From an uncultured Bacteroidales bacterium (GTDB taxonomy: Bacteria > Bacteroidota > Bacteroidia > Bacteroidales > UBA932): DNA of 54,272 nucleotides. Made by a program: the position numbers and the translations under genes. The notes below the pieces were generated by a model, which was not told the DNA's origin, did not search any database, and saw only the letters and a list, made by a program, of their open reading frames with translations. Shown here one piece after another: positions 8,747 to 16,089 of this stretch. The stretch spans positions 1 through 54,272 of the forward strand of contig CAMKRY010000003.1 in the NCBI GenBank assembly GCA_946415345.1. Direction: 5' to 3'. The first letter of the stretch is position 1. Each line of letters starts with the position of its first letter.

Positions 8747-11518
8747 TTGAATACCCTCTATCTCATTGACGGACACGCGCTCATCTTCAAGATGTACTAC
8801 GCGTTCCTCCGCCGGCCGATGATCAACTCGAAGGGGATGGACACTTCCATCCTCTTCGGTTTCACGAAATATTTGCTGGAGCTCGTCGACCGCGAAAAGC
8901 CGACGCACCTCGCCGTGGCCTTCGACCCACCCGGAGGGACCTTCCGCCATGAGATGTATCCTGAGTACAAGGGGACCCGTCCGCCGACGCCCCAGCTGAT
9001 CATCGATGCGCTGGAGCCGCTGACGGAGTTGCTGCAGGCCCTTCGGGTGCCGGTGCTGATGGAACGCGGTTTCGAGGCCGACGACGTCATCGGTTCCATG
9101 GCCGTGCGCGCCGCCGCCGACGGATTCACCGTCTATATGGTGACCCCGGACAAGGATTACGGCCAGCTGATTGCCCCGAACGTGCTGCAGTACAAGCCCG
9201 GAAAGGGCGGGGGAGAGAGGGAAATCATCGGCCCGGCCGAGCTCTCGGAGCACTGGGGCATCGCTTCGCCGGCGCAGATGGTCGACATGCTGACTCTCTG
9301 CGGCGATACGGCCGACAACGTCCCCGGCGTCAAGGGCGTGGGGGAGATTGGCGCGGCGAAACTCATCGCCAAATACGGCTCGGTGGACGGAATCTATGAA
9401 CATCTGTCCGAGCTTACGCCCCGCCAGCAGGCCCAGTTCGAGGAGGCCCGGGACCATATCGCCCTGTCGCGCGAGCTCGTGACCATCAAAACGGACATTC
9501 CGCTGGCCGTGACGAATGAAGAGATGGCGCTCATCACGGAGTATGACCCTGCGGTCGCCGATCTCTTTGAAAAATACGAATTCAATTCGCTGAAGCGCTA
9601 TATTGCGCATATCTCCGCCCCGGCTCGCGATGCGTCTTCTGTCATTTCGAGCGCCTCTCCTGTCATTTCGAGCGAAGTCGAGAAATCTGTTTACGGGTCA
9701 TACACCCAACTCTCTGCCGCCGAATTCATCCCTGCCGCCCGGTCCGTCGGTCGGATGGGGGTGGCCATCCTCAAAAACAGCCCAAATCAAGGATGCAAGG
9801 TCGAAATTGCCCTCTCCATCCTCAAAAATGGCGGTTTTCAAGGATACAAGGGCCAAAATGATGGATCCATCCTCGATAATGGGGTTTTTCGAGGATGCGC
9901 GGACGAAATCCGGGAAATACTGGAGGACGCGTCCATCGAAAAGGTCGGCTTCGACCTGAAAAAGACGGCGCGGACGCTGGCGGAGGAGGGGATCACTTTA
10001 CGGGGCCGCTGGGTGGACATCGCGCTGATGCATTACCTGATCAATCCCGAGCGCAGTCACGCCGCCGATATTCTCGTGAAGAGTTATCTCGGCGTGGACC
10101 TCGTAGAAGAATCCGCCGCCCCTGCCGAGCAGGAACTGGATCTTTTTGGCGCGGAAACAGATTCCACGGACAAGCCGTGGAATGACGAAAACGTCATGCC
10201 CGGCGAATGCAGGGCATCTATGCGGGAAGCTTCCTTGCTATTGCCCCTGGCGGACAAAGTGGAGACCGAGCTTCGGGAAGCGAGCCTGGAGAAGCTCTAC
10301 GACGACATCGAGGAGCCGGTGGCCAAGGTCCTGGCGAAGATGGAGACCGCGGGCGTCAAGATCGACATGGCGCCGCTGCAGGCCTTTGCTGACCAGCTGC
10401 GTGCCGAGATCATCGAGCGTGAGGCCCGCATCCGCGAAATGGCCGGCGTGCCGGACCTGAACATTTCCTCGCCGAAGCAGGTCGGGGACGTGCTGTTCGG
10501 CAAGCTGCAGCTGGATCCGAAGGCCAAACCGAATGCCCGCGGGCAGTATTCCACCGACGAGACGACGCTCCTGGAGATTGCCGACCGCCATCCCATCGTC
10601 GACGAGATCCTCGAATTCCGCGCGGCCAAGAAGCTGCTCAGTACCTACATCGAGCCCTTCCCGGGGTACATTTCCCCGCGTGACGGGCGCATCCATACGA
10701 CCTTCAACCAGGCCCTGACGGCGACGGGACGGCTTTCGAGTTCCAATCCGAATCTCCAGAACATCCCGATCCGGACCGTGCGGGGCCGCGGCATCCGCGC
10801 CGCCTTCGTTCCGGGGACCCCGGACGGTCTCATCCTGTCGGCGGACTACTCGCAGATCGAGCTCCGCATCATGGCCCATCTCAGCGGCGACGAGCACCTC
10901 TGCGCGGCGTTCCGCGAGGGTGTCGATGTCCACAGCACCACGGCCGCCAAGATCTTCCATATCCCCGTCGCCGAGGTTACCTCCGACCAGCGGCGCAAGG
11001 CCAAGACCACCAATTTCGGTATCATGTACGGCATCTCCGCCTTCGGTCTGGCCCAGCGCCTGCGCATCGGCCGAAAGGAGGCCAAGACGCTGATTGATGA
11101 CTATTTCGCCTCGTTCCCGGCGATCCGTGGATTCATCGAGAGCTGCCTTGTCTTCGCCCGGGAGAACGGCTATGCCGAGACGCTTTTCGGTCGCCGCCGC
11201 TATATCCCGGACATCAATTCCAACAATGGAACCGTCCGCGCCCTGGCCGAGCGCAACGCCGTCAACGCCCCGATCCAGGGTACGGCGGCGGACATCATCA
11301 AACTCGCGATGATCGAGGTGGACCGCCGGATGACGGAGCGCAAGATGCGCAGCCGCATGGTCCTCCAGATCCACGACGAACTCCTTTTCGATGTTGTTCC
11401 GGAAGAAGCGGAGGAACTGAAAGCCCTCGTGGTGGACGCCATGGAACACGTCATCTCCCTTGCCGTCCCGCTGACGGTGGAGTGTAATCTCGGAAAGAAC
11501 TGGTTGGAGGCGCATTAG
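8747..11518 (+). CDS. polA: DNA polymerase I
   Basis: The 923-residue family A polymerase starts at TTG 8747, three bases after the rubrerythrin stop. No in-frame ATG keeps the conserved TLYLIDGHALIFKMYYAF start. The 5' nuclease domain (about 1-290) is intact: EADDVIGSMA, TPDKDYGQL, GDTADNVPGVKGVGEIGAA. The polymerase domain has motif A ADYSQIELRIMAHL, motif B RRKAKTTNFGIMYG and motif C QIHDELLFDV. The middle 3'-5' exonuclease region looks dead: the FDTET aspartate and glutamate are replaced (MGVAILKNS), motif II reads GFDLKKT, and the usual DAD motif is absent. That region also carries repeat insertions (9641-9690, 9765-9917, 10159-10219), all in frame. The enzyme should still process Okazaki fragments and fill gaps, but without proofreading. 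Confidence 0.95.
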   Translation: MNTLYLIDGHALIFKMYYAFLRRPMINSKGMDTSILFGFTKYLLELVDREKPTHLAVAFDPPGGTFRHEMYPEYKGTRPPTPQLIIDALEPLTELLQALRVPVLMERGFEADDVIGSMAVRAAADGFTVYMVTPDKDYGQLIAPNVLQYKPGKGGGEREIIGPAELSEHWGIASPAQMVDMLTLCGDTADNVPGVKGVGEIGAAKLIAKYGSVDGIYEHLSELTPRQQAQFEEARDHIALSRELVTIKTDIPLAVTNEEMALITEYDPAVADLFEKYEFNSLKRYIAHISAPARDASSVISSASPVISSEVEKSVYGSYTQLSAAEFIPAARSVGRMGVAILKNSPNQGCKVEIALSILKNGGFQGYKGQNDGSILDNGVFRGCADEIREILEDASIEKVGFDLKKTARTLAEEGITLRGRWVDIALMHYLINPERSHAADILVKSYLGVDLVEESAAPAEQELDLFGAETDSTDKPWNDENVMPGECRASMREASLLLPLADKVETELREASLEKLYDDIEEPVAKVLAKMETAGVKIDMAPLQAFADQLRAEIIEREARIREMAGVPDLNISSPKQVGDVLFGKLQLDPKAKPNARGQYSTDETTLLEIADRHPIVDEILEFRAAKKLLSTYIEPFPGYISPRDGRIHTTFNQALTATGRLSSSNPNLQNIPIRTVRGRGIRAAFVPGTPDGLILSADYSQIELRIMAHLSGDEHLCAAFREGVDVHSTTAAKIFHIPVAEVTSDQRRKAKTTNFGIMYGISAFGLAQRLRIGRKEAKTLIDDYFASFPAIRGFIESCLVFARENGYAETLFGRRRYIPDINSNNGTVRALAERNAVNAPIQGTAADIIKLAMIEVDRRMTERKMRSRMVLQIHDELLFDVVPEEAEELKALVVDAMEHVISLAVPLTVECNLGKNWLEAH
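9641..9690 (+). repeat. REP-like palindromic repeat inside polA, one partial and one complete unit
   Basis: GTCATTTCGAGCG occurs at 9641-9653 and again at 9662-9674. The second copy continues through a palindromic unit ending AGAAATCTGT at 9690. ATTTC and GAAAT form the outer stem. The unit is translated in frame, giving VISSASPVISSEVEKS between the 5' nuclease and the decayed exonuclease domain. The same GTCAT...ATCT layout recurs elsewhere in the window. Confidence 0.8.
9765..9917 (+). repeat. Three tandem 51-bp palindrome-containing repeats inside polA
   Basis: Units begin CCATCCTC at 9765, 9816 and 9867, exactly 51 bp apart. Each starts with a 28-nt palindrome running from ATCCTC to AGGAT. 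The third forms a perfect 8-bp stem ATCCTCGA/TCGAGGAT. A variable stretch of about 23 nt follows. Because 51 is a multiple of three, each unit adds 17 residues in frame (ILKN...GC, ILKN...GY, ILDN...GC), within the degenerate exonuclease domain. Confidence 0.85.
10159..10219 (+). repeat. Head-to-head pair of REP-like hairpins inside polA
   Basis: The first unit, 10159-10186, is in reverse orientation and forms the hairpin ATTCCACGG/CCGTGGAAT, ending ATGAC. After 6 bp, the second unit (10193-10219) starts GTCATGCCC, ends GGGCATCT and forms ATGCCC/GGGCAT. The pair is translated in frame as DSTDKPWNDENVMPGECRAS. The second unit is identical over 27 bp to the copy at 32254-32280. Confidence 0.85.
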
Positions 11519-11519
11519 C

Positions 11520-12110
11520 ATGGGAATGGACTACAAACTGCTGAGCGACAGGGAACTGGTGCTCAAGGCCCGGGGGGGAGATCAGCTCGCCTACCGCGTC
11601 ATCTACGAAAAATACGTCAAGGCCGTCCGCTCCCGCGTGAAGGGCTTTTTCCAGTGGCAGGCGGACGTCGATGACGTCGTGTCTGAAAGTTTCGAGAAGT
11701 TCTTCGGCAAGCTCGACAGCTACGACCCCGACCGCGATGTGCTGCCCTGGCTCTTCACCATCGCTACCCGTACGGCCCTGGACCGGCTGGAGATTAACCA
11801 GCGCGAGGACAGCAAGAAGGAGGGCTACAAGGTCTCCGGCCCGGATATTTCCCACGAGGGAGGGGAGGGGCTGACCGAGGTCAACCCCGAAGATGAGGTC
11901 ATTTCCGACGAGGTCCACGAGCGCCTGATGGGCTTTCTCGAGGAGCTTCCACCGCGCTACAAGGAAGTGATGGAAAAATATATGATTGAGGAGCTGGAAT
12001 ACGCCGACATCGCCCATCAGCTCGGCCTCGAGCTCAATACCGTCCGCACCCGCATCCGCCGCGGCAAGGCCCTCCTCGCCGAAATGATGCTCCGTGGAGA
12101 AGAAGTATGA
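11520..12110 (+). CDS. RNA polymerase sigma-70 family factor (ECF-like)
   Basis: The 196-residue protein has region 2 (ADVDDVVSESFEKFF, then PWLFTIATRTALDRL) at about residues 45-95 and a region 4 helix-turn-helix (LPPRYKEVMEKY through YADIAHQLGLELNTVRTRI) at about 140-190. An acidic linker separates them. There is no region 1 or 3, as in ECF factors. It starts 1 bp after polA and its stop overlaps the rsmG start by 4 bp (ATGA), so it is co-transcribed with housekeeping genes. No anti-sigma gene is adjacent, which leaves its signal unknown. ATG at 11526 is an alternative start. Confidence 0.88.
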   Translation: MGMDYKLLSDRELVLKARGGDQLAYRVIYEKYVKAVRSRVKGFFQWQADVDDVVSESFEKFFGKLDSYDPDRDVLPWLFTIATRTALDRLEINQREDSKKEGYKVSGPDISHEGGEGLTEVNPEDEVISDEVHERLMGFLEELPPRYKEVMEKYMIEELEYADIAHQLGLELNTVRTRIRRGKALLAEMMLRGEEV

Positions 12111-12757
12111 ATTATACATCATTCATAGCCACCTCCCGCCTCGCCTTTCCCTGGCTCACGCCGGAGATGGAGGACCGTTTCGCGGCCCTCGACGGCCTCT
12201 ACCGCGAGTGGAATGCCAAGATCAACGTCATCTCCCGCAAGGATATGGACGGTCTCTACGACCACCACGTCCTCCACAGCCTCGCCATCGCCCGCTATCT
12301 CCATCTGCAGCAGCGGCCGTTGCCTGCAGGAACGACGGTGCTGGATCTGGGCACCGGCGGCGGCTTTCCGGGCATTCCGCTGGCAATTCTTTTCCCCGAT
12401 GCGCAGTTCACGCTCTGCGATTCCGTAGGGAAGAAGATCATCGTGGCTGACGCCGTGGCGAAGGCGCTGAATCTCAGTAATGTCACGACTGTCAATGCCC
12501 GCGTGGAGACGCTCGGAAAGACCTTCGACTATGTCGTCTCCCGCGCTGTCGCTACGCTGGAGGATCTCTATCCCTGGGTCAAGGGCCGCTATCGCGAGAG
12601 CATCCTCCTGCTCAAAGGCGGCGACAGCCTCGCCGAGGAGCTTGCAAAAGGCCAGGCCCGCCATCGCCTCGGCAAAGACTCCGTCCGCACCTGGCCCGTC
12701 TCCGCCTGGCTCCCCGACCCCTGGTTCGCCGGCAAATTCGTCGTGGAAGTCCAATAG
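12107..12757 (+). CDS. rsmG: 16S rRNA (guanine-N7) methyltransferase RsmG
   Basis: The 216-residue protein methylates N7 of G527 in 16S rRNA using S-adenosylmethionine. The N-terminal YREWNAKINVISRKD, the SAM-binding loop VLDLGTGGGFPGIPLAILFP (about residues 82-101) and DYVVSRAVATLEDLYPW are diagnostic of the GidB/RsmG family. The length matches the family. It overlaps the sigma factor gene by 4 bp and is followed by a strong terminator at 12774-12812. Confidence 0.95.
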   Translation: MNYTSFIATSRLAFPWLTPEMEDRFAALDGLYREWNAKINVISRKDMDGLYDHHVLHSLAIARYLHLQQRPLPAGTTVLDLGTGGGFPGIPLAILFPDAQFTLCDSVGKKIIVADAVAKALNLSNVTTVNARVETLGKTFDYVVSRAVATLEDLYPWVKGRYRESILLLKGGDSLAEELAKGQARHRLGKDSVRTWPVSAWLPDPWFAGKFVVEVQ

Positions 12758-12773
12758 CACGTCGTCTTGGGGC

Positions 12774-12812
12774 AAAAAGAACAGGAGGTCCTTGCGGGCC
12801 TCCTGTGTTTTT
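12774..12812 (+). terminator. Intrinsic terminator after rsmG, probably bidirectional
   Basis: The stem ACAGGAGG (12781-12788) / CCTCCTGT (12799-12806), extended inward by GC pairs, is followed by TTTTT at 12808-12812 and preceded by AAAAA at 12774-12778. It can stop both rsmG and the convergent lipoprotein gene. Confidence 0.9.
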
Positions 12813-12826
12813 ATTAACTCTGCTTG

Positions 12827-14452
12827 TTACTCGATTGGTCTTACTAGTCGGACAGGGTACAGATAAGTCGTTTTGGAATTATGATAACTGCCATCATTAA
12901 CCTGAGAATCTGTTAACTGAAAATAGTAGCAATTTGCTTTTTTCGCATAAACGACTTTGGTCGTGTGATAACGGCCTTCGGCTCCGCCCACCGACCAACC
13001 AGATGATGTATATACTCCGGCAGCAGGCAGGAATACACATCCGGCATCAAGGAGGGCCTCATATTCACTATAAGTAAGGCATTCGCTTTCCTCATCAAGA
13101 TTATTGAATCCCCAGTTTTCAGTATCGATACTGGTGAGTTTTGACGGCGAAATGGTGAGAGTGGCATAGTCGGGGAAAAGGATAAGACCCACCATGTAGT
13201 TTCCTCCAGTTGCTGTGCCATTGACGGAATTCAAACCATGGCCTTCGTATGCTGAGCCGGAAAGACTAATCCTTACCTTTGCATAAAGTCTCCCTGGTGT
13301 TTCATTCACGGTAGCTCCGGTACGCGGATAAGATCCCTTGTAATAAATCGTTTCCAGCTCAGTTTTGGTTGGAATTCCCCAGTCGTTGACGCCATCGTTC
13401 ACTTTCACTACATTTGTAATATCACCATCATCGACGGTATAGTCAGCATTATTATTGAAATACTTAGCCAGTTCAAGGAAACTGAAGTAGTATCTAGTTC
13501 CCTCGGAAGCCCCAGACACAGGTGCGGTGCCGCCATAAGCTGCCATGATATCAAGGGCTGCTTCTGCCGTAGTTACTGAGAATGTGCTGCCGGTTTTTAC
13601 AAGGATTCCCGGAGAGATGAACAGATTACCAAAACTCTTGGCAAGATTCCTGGAAACATTATACACTTTATTGGCTGCCAGCGATTTACCGCTAAGGGTA
13701 AGTTTTGTAACATTATTTATGGAAAGCGTATAGTTCTTGCTCCCGGCACCGCCTGGATAGCCAACGGCAAATGTCGCAGTTCCCAATGTGACTGTTGCGG
13801 TGCCCGTGACGGCAATACTTCCGTCATAAACTTTAATAGTCACGCTAGCGGCATCTCCCAATCCTTCCAGCTTATAGAACAGCACTGCGTTCTGCACAGA
13901 GAAATTGATGGTTTTATCAACACCTGCAGCATCACTTACCGAGTATGTGAAGTGTGCCACTTTGGGAACGGTGACATCCTTTGCACCGTCGGCAAAAGCT
14001 TTGGCTGGGGTTACGGTGAGACCGGTCGGGTGGTCTTCGCCATCCACAGATACTGTAAGATAATCAGTTGAATAGCCTTTGGGAAGAAGTGTGGCACTTA
14101 GATTAGAACAATTCTTAATGAGCTGAGAAGCGTCTCCATAATCACCGGTGCCGTAAACCGTACCCGAGAAACTGGATGCAGAAGCGTAGTCCAGAACTCC
14201 CACATAGGAATAATCTGCCGCGTTGTATGTTCCGGAAAGCTCAATGAAAACTTTGTCTCCGGATTCGAAGGAGCTGGCTATTCCACCACCGCTATATGTG
14301 GTCTTTGTGAGGGTAACCGGTACCGTGATTTCCACTGCCTGACGACTAACCTCTGGCCGTGATTGTTCCTGTTCCGAAGAATCTGTCTCTTTCGTGCAGG
14401 CACCCAGAACTGTAAGGGCAGCCAATACTGTGAATAAGGTATTTTTGTTCAT
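12827..14452 (-). CDS. Fimbrillin-like lipoprotein with C-terminal FISUMP-type domain
   Basis: From the ATG at 14452 this gives 541 residues with a type II signal peptide (MNKNTLFTVLAALTVLGAC, Cys19). An in-frame ATG 42 bases upstream would put charged residues before the signal peptide and is unlikely. The N-terminal part (VEITVPVTLTKTTYSGG, ESGDKVFIE, then Ala/Thr/Gly-rich beta segments to about residue 280) resembles fimbrillin/Mfa-like surface proteins. The C-terminal part (WGIPTKTELETIYYKG, then GCVFLPAAG, GRYHTTKVVYAKKANCYYF and YPVRLVRP) resembles the FISUMP/DUF1566 fold. It is probably surface exposed and may be a pilus-tip or adhesive subunit. It is less GC-rich than its flanks. A short gene lies 17 bp upstream on the same strand. 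Confidence 0.7.
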   Translation of the reverse strand: MNKNTLFTVLAALTVLGACTKETDSSEQEQSRPEVSRQAVEITVPVTLTKTTYSGGGIASSFESGDKVFIELSGTYNAADYSYVGVLDYASASSFSGTVYGTGDYGDASQLIKNCSNLSATLLPKGYSTDYLTVSVDGEDHPTGLTVTPAKAFADGAKDVTVPKVAHFTYSVSDAAGVDKTINFSVQNAVLFYKLEGLGDAASVTIKVYDGSIAVTGTATVTLGTATFAVGYPGGAGSKNYTLSINNVTKLTLSGKSLAANKVYNVSRNLAKSFGNLFISPGILVKTGSTFSVTTAEAALDIMAAYGGTAPVSGASEGTRYYFSFLELAKYFNNNADYTVDDGDITNVVKVNDGVNDWGIPTKTELETIYYKGSYPRTGATVNETPGRLYAKVRISLSGSAYEGHGLNSVNGTATGGNYMVGLILFPDYATLTISPSKLTSIDTENWGFNNLDEESECLTYSEYEALLDAGCVFLPAAGVYTSSGWSVGGAEGRYHTTKVVYAKKANCYYFQLTDSQVNDGSYHNSKTTYLYPVRLVRPIE

Positions 14453-14469
14453 ACTGTTTCCCTCCATAT

Positions 14470-14604
14470 TTAAATGTCCTCTTCTACTCCCCATGATTCA
14501 CTCATGTTGGCCTGTACTGATGCGCAAAAGACCACTTCAGTTTGCAAAGCAATTACCTCTGTTTCCGGGGCGAGGTAGGACCCCTTTGTCGTTTGGTTTT
14601 TCAT
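14470..14604 (-). CDS. Small YLAPETEV-type protein
   Basis: Forty-four residues from ATG 14604: MKNQTTKGSYLAPETEVIAL, then QTEVVFCASVQANMSESWG. Short Bacteroidales proteins with a YxxPxxEV motif and an Ala-Ser step commonly precede fimbrillin or FISUMP-type lipoprotein genes. I know the pattern but no established function. It sits 17 bp upstream of the lipoprotein gene on the same strand. A longer upstream ATG (14688) exists, but the extra sequence lacks any family resemblance. Confidence 0.6.
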   Translation of the reverse strand: MKNQTTKGSYLAPETEVIALQTEVVFCASVQANMSESWGVEEDI

Positions 14605-14710
14605 ATAGTTAGTGTTTAATATTTTCCGAGCCGCAAAGGTGGGAATTCTCGCGTATATGCGCGCTACCTTATTGTAGGGAAACGGCATTACCTAAAAGGG
14701 GGGAAATGAC

Positions 14711-14770
14711 AAAAATGGCCGCAGAATAGCAGAATTTGAGGATTGGCGTGCGCAGGGTGCGGCCATTTTT
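14711..14770. repeat. Perfect 12-bp inverted repeat upstream of the starch-cluster regulator
   Basis: AAAAATGGCCGC at 14711-14722 is matched by its exact reverse complement at 14759-14770, with a 36-bp loop. The right arm ends 2 bp before the TAAATTTG element at 14773. It could act as a bidirectional terminator (A-tract/T-tract ends), an operator or a cruciform. Confidence 0.8.
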
Positions 14771-14772
14771 TG

Positions 14773-14780
14773 TAAATTTG
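14773..14780 (+). promoter_or_regulatory. -7 element giving a leaderless or near-leaderless transcript
   Basis: TAAATTTG matches TAnnTTTG and ends only 7 bp before the ATG at 14788, so transcription would start at or next to the start codon. No TTTG is present 19-21 bp upstream. Confidence 0.55.
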
Positions 14781-14787
14781 CCTTCCG

Positions 14788-15951
14788 ATGAAACGATGGA
14801 TTCTCATACTGGCGCTCCTCGTGGCGGCGCTTCCTGCGCGGGCAGAATACCGCGGCGAAAGGCACGCAAACCTCGACTCGTTGGAGCAGGTGGTCGCGGC
14901 GTGGACGCCGGAGCGGGAGGCCGTGGCGAGTGACGACGAGCTCCAGGGGCTTCAAGGGGCCTGCGTCACCCTGATGCGGGGGTACGAGAGCATCAATTAT
15001 AAGGTCTCGGAGTTCTATGCCCGCAAGGCGCGGCGGCTCAGCCACCGGCTGGACCGGACCTATTCGGAATTCGACTGCACCCGCTATCTCGGTCAGGGAT
15101 TCTATAGCAGGAGCGAGTACGACAGTGCGCTCTTTTATTATAATGAAGCGCTGGAACTGGTCCACCAACTCGAGCTGCGCCGGGACAGGGGCGACGAGAA
15201 CTATACCGACGCGGTTGTGGCGGATGCCCAGTCCATCATTTACGGTACACTGGGGAACCTCTACAATGTCATGGGGGATATCCCCAAAGCCATGGATTAT
15301 TACGGTCAGGCCGGCGATATCTTTGAGCAATTCGGTTGGCTGGAAAGCAGCTCCGTCCTCCATTACAACATGGGCGAGACCTGGTTGGAACAGGGCGATC
15401 CCGACAAGGCCGAGCCCGAGTACGAAAAAGCCCTGGCCTTTGCCCGCGAGGCGGGCGATTCGCTCTGCATGGCATCGGCGCAGAAGGGCCTCGGGCGGGT
15501 TTGCCTGAGCCGCAAAGAACCCCGAAAAGCGCTGGCGTATTTCCGCGAGGCGGACGCGTACCTGTCCCGCCACCAGAATACCGAACTCAAGGAGCACATG
15601 GAGGTGCTGGAGTATATCCGGGAAGCCCAGGAACTTAAGGAGAAGCAGCTGATCCGGCTGATCGTCGCCATGGCGGCCGGTGCCGTGGTCGTCCTTCTCC
15701 TGCTTCTGCTGTGGCGCCGCAAGCGGGCGAAAGCGGCCCCGAAGCCGGTGACGACAGACATTACCCTGTCCGACCGCGAGAAGGAGATTCTCGCCCTCAT
15801 CGCCGCCGGCAAGACCAACAAGGAGATTGCCGATCTCGTGTTCCTGAGCCCCGAAACCATTAAATGGCACCGCCGCCGGCTGCTCGCCAAATTTGACGTG
15901 GCGAACACGGCCGAACTCATCCACAAGGCCTCCGGCTGCGGCCTGATTTAA
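14788..15951 (+). CDS. Membrane TPR-LuxR hybrid regulator, adjacent to starch genes
   Basis: The 387-residue protein has a signal peptide (about 1-19), a TPR-rich periplasmic domain (YGTLGNLYNVMGDIPKAMDY, LHYNMGETWLEQGDPDKAEP, GLGRVCLSRKEPRKALAYF), one transmembrane helix at about 289-310 followed by RRKRAK, and a cytoplasmic LuxR-type helix-turn-helix at about 327-371 (LSDREKEILALIAAGKTNKE through HRRRLLAKFDV). The domain order suggests that a periplasmic signal, perhaps a protein or glycan, is read by the TPRs and passed to DNA. It faces the amylase genes and is the natural candidate to control them, in the role SusR plays in Bacteroides, but SusR is built differently. A paralogue lies at 46644-47885. 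Confidence 0.82.
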   Translation: MKRWILILALLVAALPARAEYRGERHANLDSLEQVVAAWTPEREAVASDDELQGLQGACVTLMRGYESINYKVSEFYARKARRLSHRLDRTYSEFDCTRYLGQGFYSRSEYDSALFYYNEALELVHQLELRRDRGDENYTDAVVADAQSIIYGTLGNLYNVMGDIPKAMDYYGQAGDIFEQFGWLESSSVLHYNMGETWLEQGDPDKAEPEYEKALAFAREAGDSLCMASAQKGLGRVCLSRKEPRKALAYFREADAYLSRHQNTELKEHMEVLEYIREAQELKEKQLIRLIVAMAAGAVVVLLLLLLWRRKRAKAAPKPVTTDITLSDREKEILALIAAGKTNKEIADLVFLSPETIKWHRRRLLAKFDVANTAELIHKASGCGLI

Positions 15952-16026
15952 GACTTTTCCGGATTCGATTCATTCCCCAAATATTCCCGTTCGTCCGCAA
16001 TCCGTGCGTGCGGGCGTGGGCGCCTG

Positions 16027-16057
16027 TTGGTTTTTTCGAGAATTTTGTGTATCATTG
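16027..16057 (+). promoter_or_regulatory. Possible promoter of the starch operon
   Basis: TATCATTG at 16050-16057 differs from TAnnTTTG at one base, and TTGG ends 19 bp before it. It lies 32 bp upstream of the SusG-like gene. The rest of the 138-bp gap holds no clear terminator for the regulator gene. Confidence 0.35.
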
Positions 16058-16089
16058 TACGCTAACTGAAAAATAACACAAAACTGAAT

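Noticed and set aside
9765..9917. CRISPR or frameshift in polA
   Set aside because: Only three units, the palindromes carry the conservation, and the frame stays open through all of them with every polymerase motif intact downstream.
14711..14770. Invertible promoter
   Set aside because: The loop is only 36 bp, holds no -7 element in either orientation that I can see, and no invertase gene is nearby.
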